A stretch of DNA of 64,000 bases, taken from positions 134,501 through 198,500 of the forward strand of contig JAHDVF020000086.1 in assembly GCA_022606425.2 (NCBI GenBank). Reading direction: 5' to 3'. Positions 1 through 10,525 of the stretch are shown one piece after another. A program made the translations under genes and the position numbers. The first letter of the stretch is position 1, and every line of letters begins with the position of its first letter. Origin of the DNA: Lepidostoma basale (lineage: Eukaryota; Arthropoda; Insecta; Trichoptera; Lepidostomatidae). Below the pieces are notes generated by a model. The model made no database searches, had not been told where the DNA came from, and saw nothing but the letters and a program-made list of their open reading frames with translations.

Positions 1-74
1 ACAGCAAAAGATATTATCTTTACATTCTTTTAACAGTTGAAATAATTACGTAAAATTACATAATAGGTAAAAAC

Positions 75-590
75 ATTCTCGGAGGGATAGGCAGAAAGAA
101 TGAACCGCCACACAGTACATTTTTTATATACTTCTCTAAATTTTTCAACATTCGTACATCGTGTCATGCACGCACGTCAATATTTTGGACTTCTTATGTG
201 GCCAAAAGCTGTCGCGAAAAATAATAATATTATTTTTATTGTGATACCATAAACTGAGTTTTTGACAAATTTGATCGTGGCACGTTTTCATCGGTCTTCC
301 TCTATTTGTAATTCCGTTTATATCGTTAACATAGTATTTTTTTATATCAATATTTTTTCATTAATTCTTTGCATGTGTCAAAATCATCTTAATGCTTTTT
401 TCATTATTTTGCTAAAAACACTTTTATTCGCACTTTATTCACAAAAACCGGTACACAATCGTCTTAGAGATCTATTTTCTACAGCATTTATTCTGCTTCC
501 AATGCTTCACTTCCATATACATATAAGGGTCGGTACAACAATAACATTGTGCACTGCCACCTTAGCATTTTTGGATAGGCTTTTGTAGAC
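75..590 (-). mobile_element. LINE-A fragment (non-LTR retrotransposon), decayed
   Basis: Read on the minus strand this follows the LINE-A C-terminal region: the GRPRKTWHD-type segment, the RWFGHMER-type segment and the region before it are recognisable at DNA level but broken by stops and indels. About 50 bp near 200-255 do not belong to LINE-A and include AGCTGTCGCGA, the 3' half of the hammerhead-like motif seen elsewhere, so a small element probably inserted there. The TTAG tail is lost. Confidence 0.7.
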
Positions 591-1077
591 TTTTGGGGTG
601 GTGCTTAGTTAGTAAGCTATATATTTAGATAAAATTTTCAAAATAGTTTCCCTCCACCAATAACTAAACAGATTTTCATAACTAAAATGGTAGCTTTTGA
701 GTCGAAAACACCCCGTCCATACAAAGCTCCATAAGCCGAAATGAAAGTTCATTTGAATAGAGGGATGCTCGCTCATTTCGATTCTATAAACAATAGAACC
801 CTCGGGATAGTTAACGGACACTTATGTTTGAGTTAACTGTAATTGTGTTTTTTTAATAAAAGCACTCAATTTTATTTAAAATTAAGTATGAGTGAAATAA
901 TTTAATTACATTTCTTTGCGGTGAGCATTATGGTATACCTTTCGAAATGATTTTTTGATGATCAAATACGAGTATAACACTTAATCATTCTTTGTCAGAG
1001 TTTCAGGTTAAGATTATCGTTGAATAAGAAGGTTCTCATTTTATTTTTAATCAACAATCCTTATACTAACTAAATAA
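591..1077. other. No gene seen
   Basis: A+T-rich sequence without a recognisable coding segment. A short TTAGTTAGTAAG near 605 resembles a LINE-A tail. The 10-mer ATACGAGTAT lies at 966-975. Confidence 0.5.
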
Positions 1078-1235
1078 CAAACTAACTTATCATCACACCG
1101 TCTCACCGAAGGGTCTAGGCAGAATGCTTTTCTTTCCTGACATATTTCTGTCGTTCCTCAACATTCATACATCGTGTCATGCACGCGCGTCGATTTCTCC
1201 GACTCTTTACGTGGCCGCCATTCAATAAAACTCTC
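1078..1235 (-). mobile_element. LINE-A 3' end fragment
   Basis: Minus-strand 3' end of LINE-A: degenerate TTAG tail, then the PFGE..., QERK and NVEE region and the HDTMYEC-type alternative frame. It stops within the VRSQRNRRA region and is followed by a small triplicated AATAAAACTCTC-like stretch. Confidence 0.7.
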
Positions 1236-1270
1236 AATAAAACATTCAATGAATGTTTTTTTTGTAACAC

Positions 1271-1306
1271 CTGATGATGCCAACATCGGTTGGTGAAACA
1301 GCTGTC
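1271..1306 (+). ncRNA. Hammerhead-like ribozyme motif
   Basis: Core CTGATGA (1271-1277), one extra base, stem II CCAAC/GUUGG closed by a 4-base loop, GAAAC (1295-1299), loop AGCT and cleavage triplet GTC (1304-1306). All conserved core bases of a hammerhead are present. Stem III is only 2 bp, as in the minimal versions known from Penelope-like elements. The one-base insertion between the core and stem II departs from the canonical fold but is shared by the other copies here. Catalytic activity is untested. Confidence 0.55.
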
Positions 1307-1655
1307 GCGACGTCTCTACAGCGTACGTCATGATAGGTCGCACGCATGTTTTAGAAATTCTGATCTTGCTGTCGATACGCATGTGCTTGTTCTTCCAGAC
1401 CAGATTCTTCAGGCATCCTGACGCGGCATAGGCTTTACAGATCTTTTATTTTACAGATCCCTACTCCCAAATATCTAAAACTCATTACTTGCTCCACAGG
1501 TATATCATCAACAGTCAGCTTACATCTTGTAGGTTGTCTAGATATAGTGAGACCTTTTTGTTTTGATGACTAATATAGCCATATTTAGCCTTTGTGATAC
1601 TGTGTGGAATTTGTAAAGCATTATTCGCAGGTCATCTTCAGACTCTGCTAGTAGC
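1307..1655 (-). mobile_element. LINE reverse-transcriptase C-terminal fragment
   Basis: On the minus strand, pieces such as VEQVMSFRYLGVGI and RIDSKIRISKTCVRPIMTY can be read across frameshifts. This is the typical region after the RT palm in RTE-like LINEs. The same family is at 8290-8520 (+). It joins the hammerhead motif at about 1307, so the two are a composite. Confidence 0.6.
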
Positions 1656-2227
1656 TAGAAGAAGAATTGTTTAAGAAAAAATGATTCAAATAAATTAATG
1701 AACTTTAGATGTGAAATATGAACAAGGCTGACAATTAGCTAATAAACTTGTTATACGTAGAAAAATTAGGGGTTTCTGGCGATGTACGTCAACAATTCAA
1801 AATAATCAATCATTTTCCGCACGCACACAAACAAAACTAAGTGAATACTCCACCACATTCACACATCGTGACAAGCGAGTCAACATCTATTTCTAATATT
1901 CGAAATTCCGGCATTCCTCGTAAATAGGTCTTCTTAATATGACGACTGCGCGAATTTATTATTCGTCCTACAATGGGAGGGTTGTACAATGGATTGAAGT
2001 GTGATTTGGGACTTATTTCCGCTTCCTGCCCCCACTATGGGCCCTTTATTCGCTTTTCCCGCCTTTTTTCCATTTCCGGAAAGTGCATTCTCCAGGGCTC
2101 TGCAGGTTTCGCGTGGCTTACTTCGCAGCGGGCGGGATAGATTGAATGAAAAAATGAAGGCTTCAAAAACATTTTGATATAAACCTCCCTTAATTTTATC
2201 CTAGCCTAAAAAACGTAAAATGAAAAT
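1656..2227. other. No gene seen
   Basis: No coding segment or repeat family recognised. The part from about 2010 to 2140 is more G+C-rich than its surroundings but has no open frame of note. Confidence 0.45.
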
Positions 2228-2762
2228 AACTAACTAACCATCACGCCGTCTCCCCGAAGGGGTAGGCAGAAAGAATGGACTGCCACACTTTTCAATCCTG
2301 ACATATTTCTCTCGCTTCCTCAACATTCATACATCGTGTCATGCACGCGCGTCGACTCCTCACATGGCCGACATTCAATATTTGATTTATTTGATCGTGC
2401 CACGTTTTCCTCGGTCTCTCTATTTCTGGTTCCATTTACATCATTAACATATAATTTTTTTACCATTCTTTCTTCATTCATTCTTTCCATATGTCCAAAC
2501 CATCTTAATGATCCTTTCATTATTTTGTTCATAACACCATCGTTATATTTTCATTCGACACTCTATCATATACAGAGTATCCACACATTCGTCTAAGAGA
2601 TCTCATTTTTACTGCATTTATTCTAGTTTCATCCTTCTTTTGCCAGTTCCATGCTTCGCTTCCATACATAAGGGTCGGTAGAAGAACACCATTGTGCACT
2701 GCCATTCTAGCTTTTTTGGATAGGTTTTTGTTTGCGATGACAACTTTAAGTGCACCAATGAA
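2228..2762 (-). mobile_element. LINE-A copy, 5'-truncated
   Basis: Starts at a CTAACTAAC run (the TTAG tail on the minus strand) and carries, in order, the C-terminus ending SAYPFGETA-like, the NVGHVRSQ region partly deleted, MKGSLRWFGHMERMNEERM, and an upstream frame reading NLSKKARMAVHNGVLLPTLM. It is split into two frames by a deletion near 2355. The 5' end stops in the LKVVIANKN region. Confidence 0.85.
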
Positions 2763-2819
2763 AATATTTAAAATAACTATACTACAAAGAAATTTTTTTT
2801 TTTGAATTGCCATGGATTT

Positions 2820-3468
2820 AATTTTTATCCGGTGCCATGTTGGCGACCAATCCTGCAAAGGCCTTCCTGTCCTGCGCCACTTGGAATAGATTCTGAAGTC
2901 TGGTCATTCCTGTCTAATCTTTTATGTTCCGCAGCCAAGACAACTACTATGTAAGTTTTTTATATTCTCTTCTTAAAGTGCCCTGTAAGGTCCCCCCGAC
3001 ATTGGCGATCACTCTGGTAAACTCTGCCCTATCCTGCGCTATCCGGAATAGCTCCTCCACAGTTCTGATTCCCGTCCATTCCCTCACATTGCGCAGCCAA
3101 GAGATCTGCCTTCTCCCTGCCCCCTGCAGCCCTCTATTTTTCCCTTCAATATTAGATGCAGCAGGCGATACTTCTCTCCTCGCAGAACGTGACCCAGATA
3201 TGAAATCTTGCGGACTTTGATTAATGTCAACAGCTCTCTATTTACTCCTGCACGATTCAAGACTTCTGTGTTCGTCACTCTGTCTGTCCATGGGATCCTG
3301 AACATTCTTCGGTGAAGCCACATTTCAAATGCCTCCAACTGGTTCATTGTATTTAATTTGAATGTCCATGTCTCACACCTATATAACAGAACAGACCACA
3401 CATAACACTTTAACATCCTCTGTCGTAGTTTTAAGTTGACATTGCCATTGCAAAAGGGTGTCTTCAGA
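2820..3468 (-). mobile_element. LINE-D fragments, two in tandem
   Basis: Two minus-strand 3' ends lie side by side. The downstream one (about 2820-2945) holds only the end of the ORF. The longer one (about 2965-3468) reads LYRCETWTFKLNTMNQLEAF, RRMFRIPWTDRVTN and KISYLGHVLRGEKYRLL, then after a frameshift the REWTGIRTVEELF and ANVGGT end that recurs near 56.8 and 60.3 kb. This is the RT thumb/C-terminal region of an RTE-like LINE; catalytic motifs are missing. Confidence 0.75.
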
Positions 3469-3469
3469 A

Positions 3470-4572
3470 GTTTTTTATATACAAAGTATATAAAAAGAAA
3501 AAGAGAAATTAAATAAGTTGATCTAAAATTAAATCTAAAAAAATAATAATGACAGATTTTTTGTACTAACCTCCCCTATAACCTCCTAGATGAAAAAGGT
3601 TGAATAACCAACATACCTGTATATTTTAAATTTCTTAGATATATCAAACTTTTCAATTTATTTTAAGAAAGTTTAGAGTTGAGATTCTGATCTCGTTGGA
3701 GACTGAGTTTGAAAGCAGAGGTTCCCGATGCACTCTTCGTTTATTTTCCATAACTTAGACAGAGCGCAAGCCTGATAGAAAATTAATCAACCCCCATGCT
3801 GGTTCGGCTTTTCATGTTTTCAATTATACCAGGGGTGGCGATATTCACGACAGAAATATCAAACTCTCAGCGTGGCGCAAAATGAGCTTTATGTTGGTAG
3901 TGTGTTGTTTCATTTTAAGATCTTCTTTTTCTTCTCCTCTAAGATATTTCAGTTAACGTTAAGCTGGCCTCTTTGTTTCTTCTGTAGGTTAAATACATGA
4001 CCAACATAAGTGGACTTCGACTGCTGAACCGGCATATTTCATGATGAAATATATTACACGAATAACCGAAAACGCCTGACTTAGGACCTACTTATCGCAA
4101 TGATGACATACATTGCATAGACAAAAGTGATGACTCAGGGCCCGGATTCATTCACACAGGTCACTAGGTCGCTAGAGCAGAGCATCGTGTGCAAAGGGAA
4201 GCAAAGCATGTAAAAGCGGTACATCCGACCACCATACACCTCGTACATCATTCCTTCTTGCGACTTCTAACAGACACGAGTCTACGCTATCAAGTCTACG
4301 TACGAGAAACTTCTAACTCTCTTCTGCCGAGGTACGCTGCTATCGACCCTGCTACGTCACGCAACTTTCGACTAGTCTTCGCTCTAGCTGACCGACGCCA
4401 CCGCCCAGTGTGTCATTATCTTCAGCTGCTCACCGCCCGTACTCTGCCCCCGTTGCTGACAATAACGCCATCGACAGTCAAAAATAAACGCTGAAACTTC
4501 CACTGCTTTTAACTCTCACTACATCCCCCAAACTTCCACTCATACTGCTTATGTTTAACATTTTAACCATTT
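3470..4572. other. Unassigned region; 101-codon frame not recognised
   Basis: No repeat family recognised. From 4140 to 4495 the base composition is less A+T-rich and a frame at 4189-4494 (+) codes for 101 residues rich in His, Arg and Thr with no motif I know. An AATAAA lies near its end (about 4484). This could be an LTR or exon relic, but nothing in the sequence decides it. Confidence 0.35.
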
Positions 4573-4574
4573 TA

Positions 4575-5208
4575 CTACCATGCTAACAAGAGATGGTCGA
4601 GTGGAGAGGGATATTGAAAGAAAGGTTGAGGCAGGCAACAAAGTGAATAGTGCACTTAAAGTTGTCATCGCAAACAAAAACCTATCCAAGAAAGCTACAA
4701 TGGCAGTGCACAATGGTGTTCTTTTACCGACCCTTATGTATGGAAGCAAAGCATGTATCTGGTAAAAGAATGATAAAAGTAGAAAAAATGCAGAAGAAAT
4801 GAGATCTCTTAGACGAATGTGTGGATACTGTGTATGATACAGTGTCGTATGAAAATATAAGAAGTGAATGCGGTGCGAATGATGGTGTTATGAATAAACT
4901 AATGAAAGGATCATTAAGGTGGTTTGGACATATGGAAAAAATTAATGAAGAAATCTTAAAAAATATATATGTTTACGATTTAAATGGAACCAGAAATAGA
5001 GGAAGACCGAGAAAAACGTGACACGATCAAATAAATCAAATATTTAATGTCGGCCATGTGAGAAGTCAGAGAAATCGACGCGCGTGCATGACACGATCTA
5101 TGAATATTGAGGAATCGAGAGAAATATGTCAGGAAAGAAAAGTGTGGCAGTACATACTTTCTGCCTACCCCTTCGGAGGGACGGCATTATGGTTAGTTAG
5201 TTGGTTAA
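4575..5208 (+). mobile_element. LINE-A copy, 5'-truncated
   Basis: Begins in the TRDGRVERDIERKVEAGNK region and continues through NLSKKATMAVHNGVLLPTLM, the cysteine-poor link, MKGSLRWFGHMEK, GTRNRGRPRKT and REICQERKVW, then SAYPFGG and a short TTAG tail (about 5193-5205). Frameshifts near 4765 and 5020 split it into three frames. It starts after the RT catalytic motif. Confidence 0.85.
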
Positions 5209-5544
5209 ATATTTTTACTGTACATATGAATGAAATGAATAGATTTAAAGTATGAATGATTTTTTTTGTTGGATTTTTTTAAATATTAATTTAAGCTTCA
5301 CACGCTGAAGTCACTAGAAACTTCCCGATGGAGGAAAATCTTCGTTAAGATCTACTCTCACGAGCTTACGAAAGCACGCAGACTCCGGCAATCAATATTC
5401 AATTTTCTTGTAGGGTCCTTCTAGCGGAATTGAAGAATCTCTCAAGACAGACGTTAAATCTTCCACCAGCGTAATGCTAACAAATACCCCAAAGAAAAAT
5501 ATAGCCAAACCTTCATAGCTTTGGTTTCTTTAATCACGCATCTT
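5209..5544. other. No gene seen
   Basis: Unassigned sequence between LINE-A fragments. Confidence 0.4.
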
Positions 5545-5680
5545 TTTAGAAGTCGAAAAAATTGACGTGCGTGTAAAAATCGTTGTATGAATGTGAAGGA
5601 ATCTAGAGGGGTGTGTCAGGGTAGAGTTGTGTGGCGGTCTATTCTCTTTGCCTACTTCTGTGTAGAAACGGCGTGATGGA
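5545..5680 (+). mobile_element. LINE-A-related 3' end fragment
   Basis: Short plus-strand piece covering the region equivalent to RRACMTRCMNVEEAREICQE and the GGCGTGATGG end, without a TTAG tail. Confidence 0.6.
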
Positions 5681-5711
5681 ATATTTGTAATTACAACCAT
5701 ATGTAGGTGCC

Positions 5712-5883
5712 AAAATGAGCGGAGTGGCAGTAAGCTGTCTCTTGTATGCGGATGACGCTGTCCTACTCGCAGAAAACGTGCTTTATTATTTACAATGAAC
5801 TACTATAAAGAAAGATCAAATAGCCACATGAATAATTATATTAATTCAACATAATGAAAGGATCATTACGATGGTTTGAACAC
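5712..5883 (+). mobile_element. LINE-A fragment, 5' part, with RT YADD remnant
   Basis: Plus-strand pieces of LINE-A: the segment coding VSCLLYADDAVLLAE (near 5735-5780) and, after a large deletion, the MKGSLRWF segment (about 5853-5883). It is cut at 5883 by the minus-strand insertion at 5884-6170 and resumes at 6171. Confidence 0.7.
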
Positions 5884-6170
5884 TAACTAACTAACTAACT
5901 AACCATCACGCCGTCTCCCCGAAGGGGTAGGCAGAAAGAATGGACTGCCACACCTTTCTTTCCTGACATATTTCTCTCGCTTCCTTAACATTTATACATC
6001 GGGTCATGCACGCGCGTCGATTTCTCTGACTCCTCACATGGCCGACATTCAATATTTGATTTGTTTGATCGTGCCACGTTTTCCTCGGTCTTCCTCTATT
6101 TCTGGTACCATTTACATCATTAACATACTCGTATAATTTTTTTACCATTCTTTCTTCATTCAAATGTTTC
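5884..6170 (-). mobile_element. LINE-A copy inserted in another LINE-A, with 13-bp duplication
   Basis: A 287-bp 5'-truncated minus-strand copy: four TAAC units, then the whole C-terminal region from SAYPFGETA up to LNEERMVKKLY. It is flanked by the identical 13-mer ATGGTTTGAACAC at 5871-5883 and 6171-6183, the mark of target-primed insertion. Relative to other copies it has a 6-bp in-frame gain that creates ATACTCGTAT at 6125-6134 and adds residues EY to the reading frame. Confidence 0.88.
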
Positions 6171-6292
6171 ATGGTTTGAACACAGATGAATAAAAACATA
6201 TGGTTAAAAAAGTATAAGTCAACGATGTTAACGGAACGAGAAATAGAGAAAGGCCGAAGAAAATTAAATATTGAATGCAGGCCACTTGTGTC
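6171..6292 (+). mobile_element. LINE-A fragment, continuation after insertion
   Basis: Starts with the second copy of the 13-bp duplication and continues the plus-strand LINE-A of 5853-5883 through the NDVNGTRNRERPKK region, then is lost at a hAT-like end. Confidence 0.7.
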
Positions 6293-6440
6293 AATGACCT
6301 TTTTTTAAGTTCATTTGGAAAAATCGAATGTCCAATCTTTGAAGGCTAAAAATGAGCTAAAAAAAAGGTCGCCAACGATTTCTATCGTCGGATTACCCCA
6401 ACAACCCCTGGGGGTCTCTATACCACTTTGGGAATCACTG
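6293..6440 (-). mobile_element. hAT-type transposon end
   Basis: Read on the minus strand from 6440 it begins CAGTGATTCCCAAAGTGG, followed by a C-rich stretch. This is the typical terminus of hAT elements (CAGTG-G-TTCCCAAA-T). Only this end is recognisable and no transposase is seen. Confidence 0.55.
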
Positions 6441-6519
6441 ATTTACAAGATGGACACGATCCTCAATCATGAGGAATATGACTGAGAAGAGAATATATAA
6501 AATAGGCGGCGAGCCTGCA

Positions 6520-6625
6520 TGTAACGATATACGAATGTAGATGAAGCTAGAAAAGTATGTTAGGACAGAACAGCATGGCGGCGCTACGGCGCCCGGAGTA
6601 AACGGCGTGATGGTTAGTTAGTTAT
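6520..6625 (+). mobile_element. LINE-A 3' tail fragment
   Basis: A plus-strand remnant covering the NVEEAR-like region and the GGCGTGATGGTTAGTTAGTTA end. Too decayed to translate. Confidence 0.6.
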
Positions 6626-6629
6626 CTTC

Positions 6630-7330
6630 TTCTTCTCCTGTCTCAATCTAATGATTGGTCTGCAGCATGGCGACGTATCTCTCCTTACACTCCGCTCGGT
6701 CCTCGGCAACTCTCTTCAACTCCGCATAAGAGGTGCAGCCCATATCTCGGCAAATCTGGTCTAGGTACTCTTGGCGAGGTCGTTCTCTGCCAATCGATCC
6801 CTCAACCATTCCCTCGAACACATTATGCAGGAAACATTCGTGTCGCAACACATGACCAGTCCATCTTGCGCGCCTCTCCGCTATGGTGTTCAACACGTGC
6901 CTACTCTCTTCAACTCTGCTGAGAACCCTTCATTTGTAATGTGGTCCCTCCATGAAACATGGGCAACTCGTCGGTAGGTCCACATCTCAAACGCCTCCAG
7001 CCTTTTGGTTCTTTTTCGCCCAGGCACCAAGTCTCGCAGCGGTACAGTAAAACACTCCACACCAATCATTTTAAAAGTTGTTTTCGGAGGTTCAGGTCTA
7101 TGTTGTTCGACTCGAATATTTTAGACTTTTTGTTGAAGGCAAGTTAAGCCTGGTGGATACGACTATTGACGTCTTTCTTGGATCGACCATCACATGTAAT
7201 ACTGCTTCCCAGGTAAACAAAAGTATTTACATTCTTGATCGCAGTTCCAACTATCTCCACATTTATTTGGCGCTCATCTTTACCCACGGTCATTACCTTA
7301 GTTTTACTTTAGTTATCTACAAAACCGATA
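6630..7330 (-). mobile_element. RTE-like LINE fragment (RT C-terminal part)
   Basis: The minus strand reads AERRARWTGHVLRHECFLHN, RPRQEYLDQICRDMGCTSY and RVAEDRAECKERYVAM (6648-6896). Upstream pieces across frameshifts include a W-C-V-V-L-Y-CCETW-type segment near 7030. A separate family from LINE-A; the palm motif is missing. It ends in CTTCTTCTTCTTC, a GAAGAA-type tail. Confidence 0.65.
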
Positions 7331-7740
7331 CGAAAGCACAGATAAGTATGTTTTCAGGCGACCTGTTCCAATAAATATTTAAACTTGTAGATAAAAAAAA
7401 AAAAATTCTATTACAGGACAGAAACTTTCCCCGCAAACTATCGTTCTCAACTGTCAAAATGTTCCAAAGTTGAAAACCGCATTTGAAATAAAAAATAGAA
7501 CACATTTTTAAATTTTGAATTGTTCCCTTTGTAAGTTCTGTACAACCGACGTCAGAGTCGTGTAACAAAAGTTTTTTAAAGTTTTACCAAAAGTTCAATT
7601 TGTGTTCTTTGACAGTGATAGTTTAAAATCTTTGTAGTGGCGGTCGGCGGGAGATTTCACAATTTTTTTTAAGTAACATTACATACAAACAAAAGCTTTC
7701 ACCAAAAAAAATTTGAAATGTGGACATATCTTAGAATATT
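7331..7740. other. No gene seen
   Basis: A+T-rich with a 12-base A run near 7390. No family recognised. Confidence 0.4.
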
Positions 7741-7744
7741 TTAA

Positions 7745-8295
7745 ATATCATGGACAGAAAGACACAAACGAGAAAGTGCTGCATCAAATGAAGAGAGAAA
7801 AATATATTAACAAAATCCTAAAACGCAGAAAACTGGAATACTTCCGGCACACATGATAAACCGATGACAAAAAAATGATGACATACAGACTAGAGACGAC
7901 AACTCTTACAGCAAAAAGTATCCACAGGCTCAAGTGTACATAGAGGTCCATGGAAAGACAGATACTTGGTGTGAGCTTGCGTGACCGCATAAGAAATGAA
8001 GAAATCAGACGCCGCACCAGGGTTGCTGACGTCATGGACCGAGTGGCAAAATTGAAATGGCAATGGGCTGGACACTTGGCTAGACAGGGTGGCAACAGAT
8101 GGGCACCCAGGATACTCAGTTAGAGACCATGGGCAAATAGGCGAAGTGTCGGAAGGCCACCGATGAGATGGACCGATGATATTGTCAAAAGAGTTGGAAA
8201 ATCTTGGATACAAAGGGGGCAGGATAGAGACGAGTGGAGGAAATTGGAAGAGGCCTATATCCAGCAGTGGAGGAAAGAAGGCTAGCAAAGAAGAA
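7745..8295 (+). mobile_element. LINE-C-like C-terminal fragment
   Basis: Across frameshifts the plus strand reads RSMERQILGVSLRDRIRNEE, RVAKLKWQWAGHLARQ, SVGRPPMRWTDDIVK and EEAYIQQWRKEG. These are the conserved C-terminal blocks of a widespread arthropod LINE group. Stops interrupt it near 7858 and 8120. Relatives here are at 17700-18020 (-) and 53970-54060 (+). Confidence 0.75.
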
Positions 8296-8525
8296 GAAAT
8301 ACGAACGATGTAACCTGATCATGGATAACACACCTATTGAGCAAGTCATGCGATTCACTTACCTAGGCATAGAGATTGGTAGCCACAGTGACCTATATGA
8401 CGAGGTGCGAGCACAAACCAACAAAGCGACAGCCGTGGCTGGCTTCTTGCGCGACACCATATGGAGGAACAAACACATGCTTACCGAAAGTAAAGTCAAG
8501 ATATACAAGGCATGGCATAGTAGGA
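8296..8525 (+). mobile_element. LINE reverse-transcriptase C-terminal fragment
   Basis: Reads NTPIEQVMRFTYLGIEIGSH and VAGFLRDTIWRNKHM in one frame, the post-palm region of an RTE-like LINE related to the fragment at 1307-1655. It is joined directly to a SINE head on the opposite strand. Confidence 0.7.
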
Positions 8526-8551
8526 GAAATGCGAACCCTACACTCCATCGC

Positions 8552-8646
8552 CTGCAAAACCTTCGCTGCCATCGCCGAGAATCGAACCCGGGACCTTCGA
8601 TGTGGCAGTCATATATATTGCCACTCTACTACGAAAGTCGTCAATA
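8552..8646 (-). mobile_element. tRNA-derived SINE head (SINE-T), partial
   Basis: On the minus strand it carries a box-A-like TAGAGTGGCAA and the box B GGGTTCGATTCTC, then CGATGGCAG. This matches the head of the SINEs at 34398, 37560 and 56906. The body is missing. Confidence 0.65.
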
Positions 8647-8697
8647 TCGTGATATAATATATTCACTTATCATGATTTTATACATTATTTACTAGAA

Positions 8698-8901
8698 TTG
8701 TGTTCTTTTACCGACCCTTATGTATGAAAGCGAAGTGTGGAACTGGCAAAAGAAGGATGAAAGAAGAAATTATTTCTCTTAGACGAATATGTAGAAAATC
8801 TGTGTATGATAGAGTGTCGAATGAAAATATAAGAAGTGAATGCGGTGCGAATTAAAGTTTTATGAACAAAATTATGAAAGAAAGAAAGAATGGTAAAAAA
8901 T
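8698..8901 (+). mobile_element. LINE-A fragment, left half, split by a palindromic element
   Basis: Covers the VLLPTLMYESEVWNWQKKDE-like region to MKERKNGKKL. It is broken at 8901-8913 by the hammerhead element and resumes at 9164. Confidence 0.75.
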
Positions 8902-8913
8902 TATAAACATGTT

Positions 8914-9163
8914 TTTTAGATAATCAAATGATTTTACTGAAATCTTTTGATGAAAGTTCATTTAAATAATAATTAAATAAAACCATGTTTTTTAACTACT
9001 TCCACTTTTGTCTTTATTTAGACAGCGACCAGTTTCTCCAGGCTCGCTGGCATTCTGTCGATGCACCAGTCTGTTGATGCCAGCGAGCCTGGCGAAACCG
9101 GTCGCTGTCTAAATAAAGGCAAAAGTGTAAGTAGTTAAAAAACATCGTTTTATTTAATTATTA
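8914..9163. mobile_element. Palindromic hammerhead-like element with 12-bp TSD
   Basis: A 250-bp element flanked by TATAAACATGTT at 8902-8913 and 9164-9175. About 50 bp of single sequence precede two mirror-image arms of roughly 85-90 bp that would pair into a long hairpin. The right arm has a hammerhead-like motif (9071-9103: core CTGTTGA with A6 changed, stem II GCCAG/CUGGC, GAAAC, loop CG, GTC). The left arm has a more damaged mirror copy. A near-identical element is at 46685-46926. No coding capacity. Confidence 0.8.
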
Positions 9164-9352
9164 TATAAACATGTTAATGAAATTAGAAATATGGGAAGAC
9201 CTAAGAATAGGTGGCACGAGAATAAAAATCAAATATTGTATTTCGGCCACGTAAGGAGTCTTAGAAGTCGACGTGCATGCATGACACGATGTCTGAATGT
9301 TGAAGAATCGAGAGAAGTATGTCAGGAAAGAACGGTGTAGGGAGACAGTATT
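9164..9352 (+). mobile_element. LINE-A fragment, right half
   Basis: Continues the LINE-A interrupted at 8901: the RNMGRPKNRWHE-like region, NRRACMTRCLNVEE and QERTV are recognisable, ending before the tail. Confidence 0.75.
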
Positions 9353-9848
9353 ATATTTACAAATCAATTATAAATTAACATCTTAATATAACCAAATGAT
9401 GTTGGTGTAATTTATTTTAAACATGCATGAAATTCACTGCAAGTAAATTCGGAATCAATCAAAACATTCGTTATGTAAACAATCTCTCTGAAATTTATAA
9501 ATTTGACACCCGTCGACGAGTTTAAATCCGGGCCAGAATCTCGCGTCCCGATCTAACACCCGGAGATAAATGGCTTAAAACATCGCCTTCTCTCTCTCCC
9601 ACACCTTCCAAGATGGTTTGTGCTATTACGAGATTTATTTGGGTTTTGTATATCTGAAATACGCGTTGACGGGGGGTAGTCGGATTGACCGAAAGTCTGT
9701 GGCTTTGTATGTCGAATTATTTGTGGAATTATTGAGATACAGCTGAACCTGCTCCACCATGACAAACCTCTTGAATTTCCTCTACATTAATATTTCGTAA
9801 CACGCACTAGGGGCTTTTTCTGTTAAGCCCAGCATTAAAAAACATGAA
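9353..9848. other. No gene seen
   Basis: Unique-looking sequence. A 70-codon open frame at 9553-9765 (-) has no recognisable motif. Confidence 0.4.
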
Positions 9849-10282
9849 AAATTATTTGGCATATAGATAGGAGTGACATCTCCAGGCGGCTTCTAACAAT
9901 GCGCTAATGGCGATAGCCTTTCACATTGTGTTAAAAAGATGTTCTGCTCAGTTCTTAATAAACATAAATCTCCATAGATGGCGTTAGTATGTAGATTGTA
10001 TAGATTAATCTTAAAAGATTAACATATATAATCAAAATCTTCATGGATGGCGCATTGAAACTGACATGTGAATTCTGCCGTTGTACTCTAACATATATAC
10101 AACTTCCAAAAAATTGTCAGACATGGTCAAAAGAAAGGTGGAATGGGGAATGTTTTAATTACATAAAGTGTGAACTTAACCCAACCAATGACAGGTCATA
10201 AGTCCTGTAAACACCTTGATCAACCGTATTCAGTTTCCAATTTGCATCTTCGTCTCTATTGAGATACAATTAAATCATGATC
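9849..10282 (+). repeat. Unclassified ~430-bp interspersed repeat (copy 1)
   Basis: Shares near-complete sequence with 41728-42150 (+), 49012-49340 (+) and, reversed, 20990-21615. It begins near GGAGTGACATCTCC (a small hairpin) and ends with TCTCTATTGAGA (another hairpin) followed by TACAATTAA. No open frame, RNA polymerase III boxes or clear terminal inverted repeat; it could be a Helitron-like or SINE-like non-autonomous element. Confidence 0.75.
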
Positions 10283-10525
10283 TCAAGTCTTTCTTCTTCT
10301 ACTTATTTTTGTCCTGTCACACCTTCGTGGTGCAAAGGGTCTCAAGGAACCTTCTTCACCTGACTCCTGATTCCTAACATCATCCCAAGTAACTGCTGCT
10401 TTAACCTTGCCCTGCAGGGCTCTTCTCCAGGTGGCTCTAGGTCTGCCTCGCTTCCTCTTTTCCCCCATAGGGGACCAGTCTAGTGCACCCTGAGCGATGC
10501 AGGCTGGGTTCCGTCTCAGAGTATG
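10283..10525 (-). mobile_element. LINE-E 3' end fragment
   Basis: The minus strand reads MGEKRKRGRPRATWRRALQG, VKAAVTWDDVRNQ and SLRPFAPRRCDRTKISRR. It ends in a GAAGAAGAAA-type tail near 10290. Relatives are at 14158-14285 (+) and 55815-55880 (+). It meets a plus-strand RT fragment head to head at 10525. Confidence 0.7.

Noticed and set aside
4189..4494. 101-codon frame as a host exon
   Set aside because: No recognisable domain, no convincing splice sites, biased composition; kept only as unassigned.
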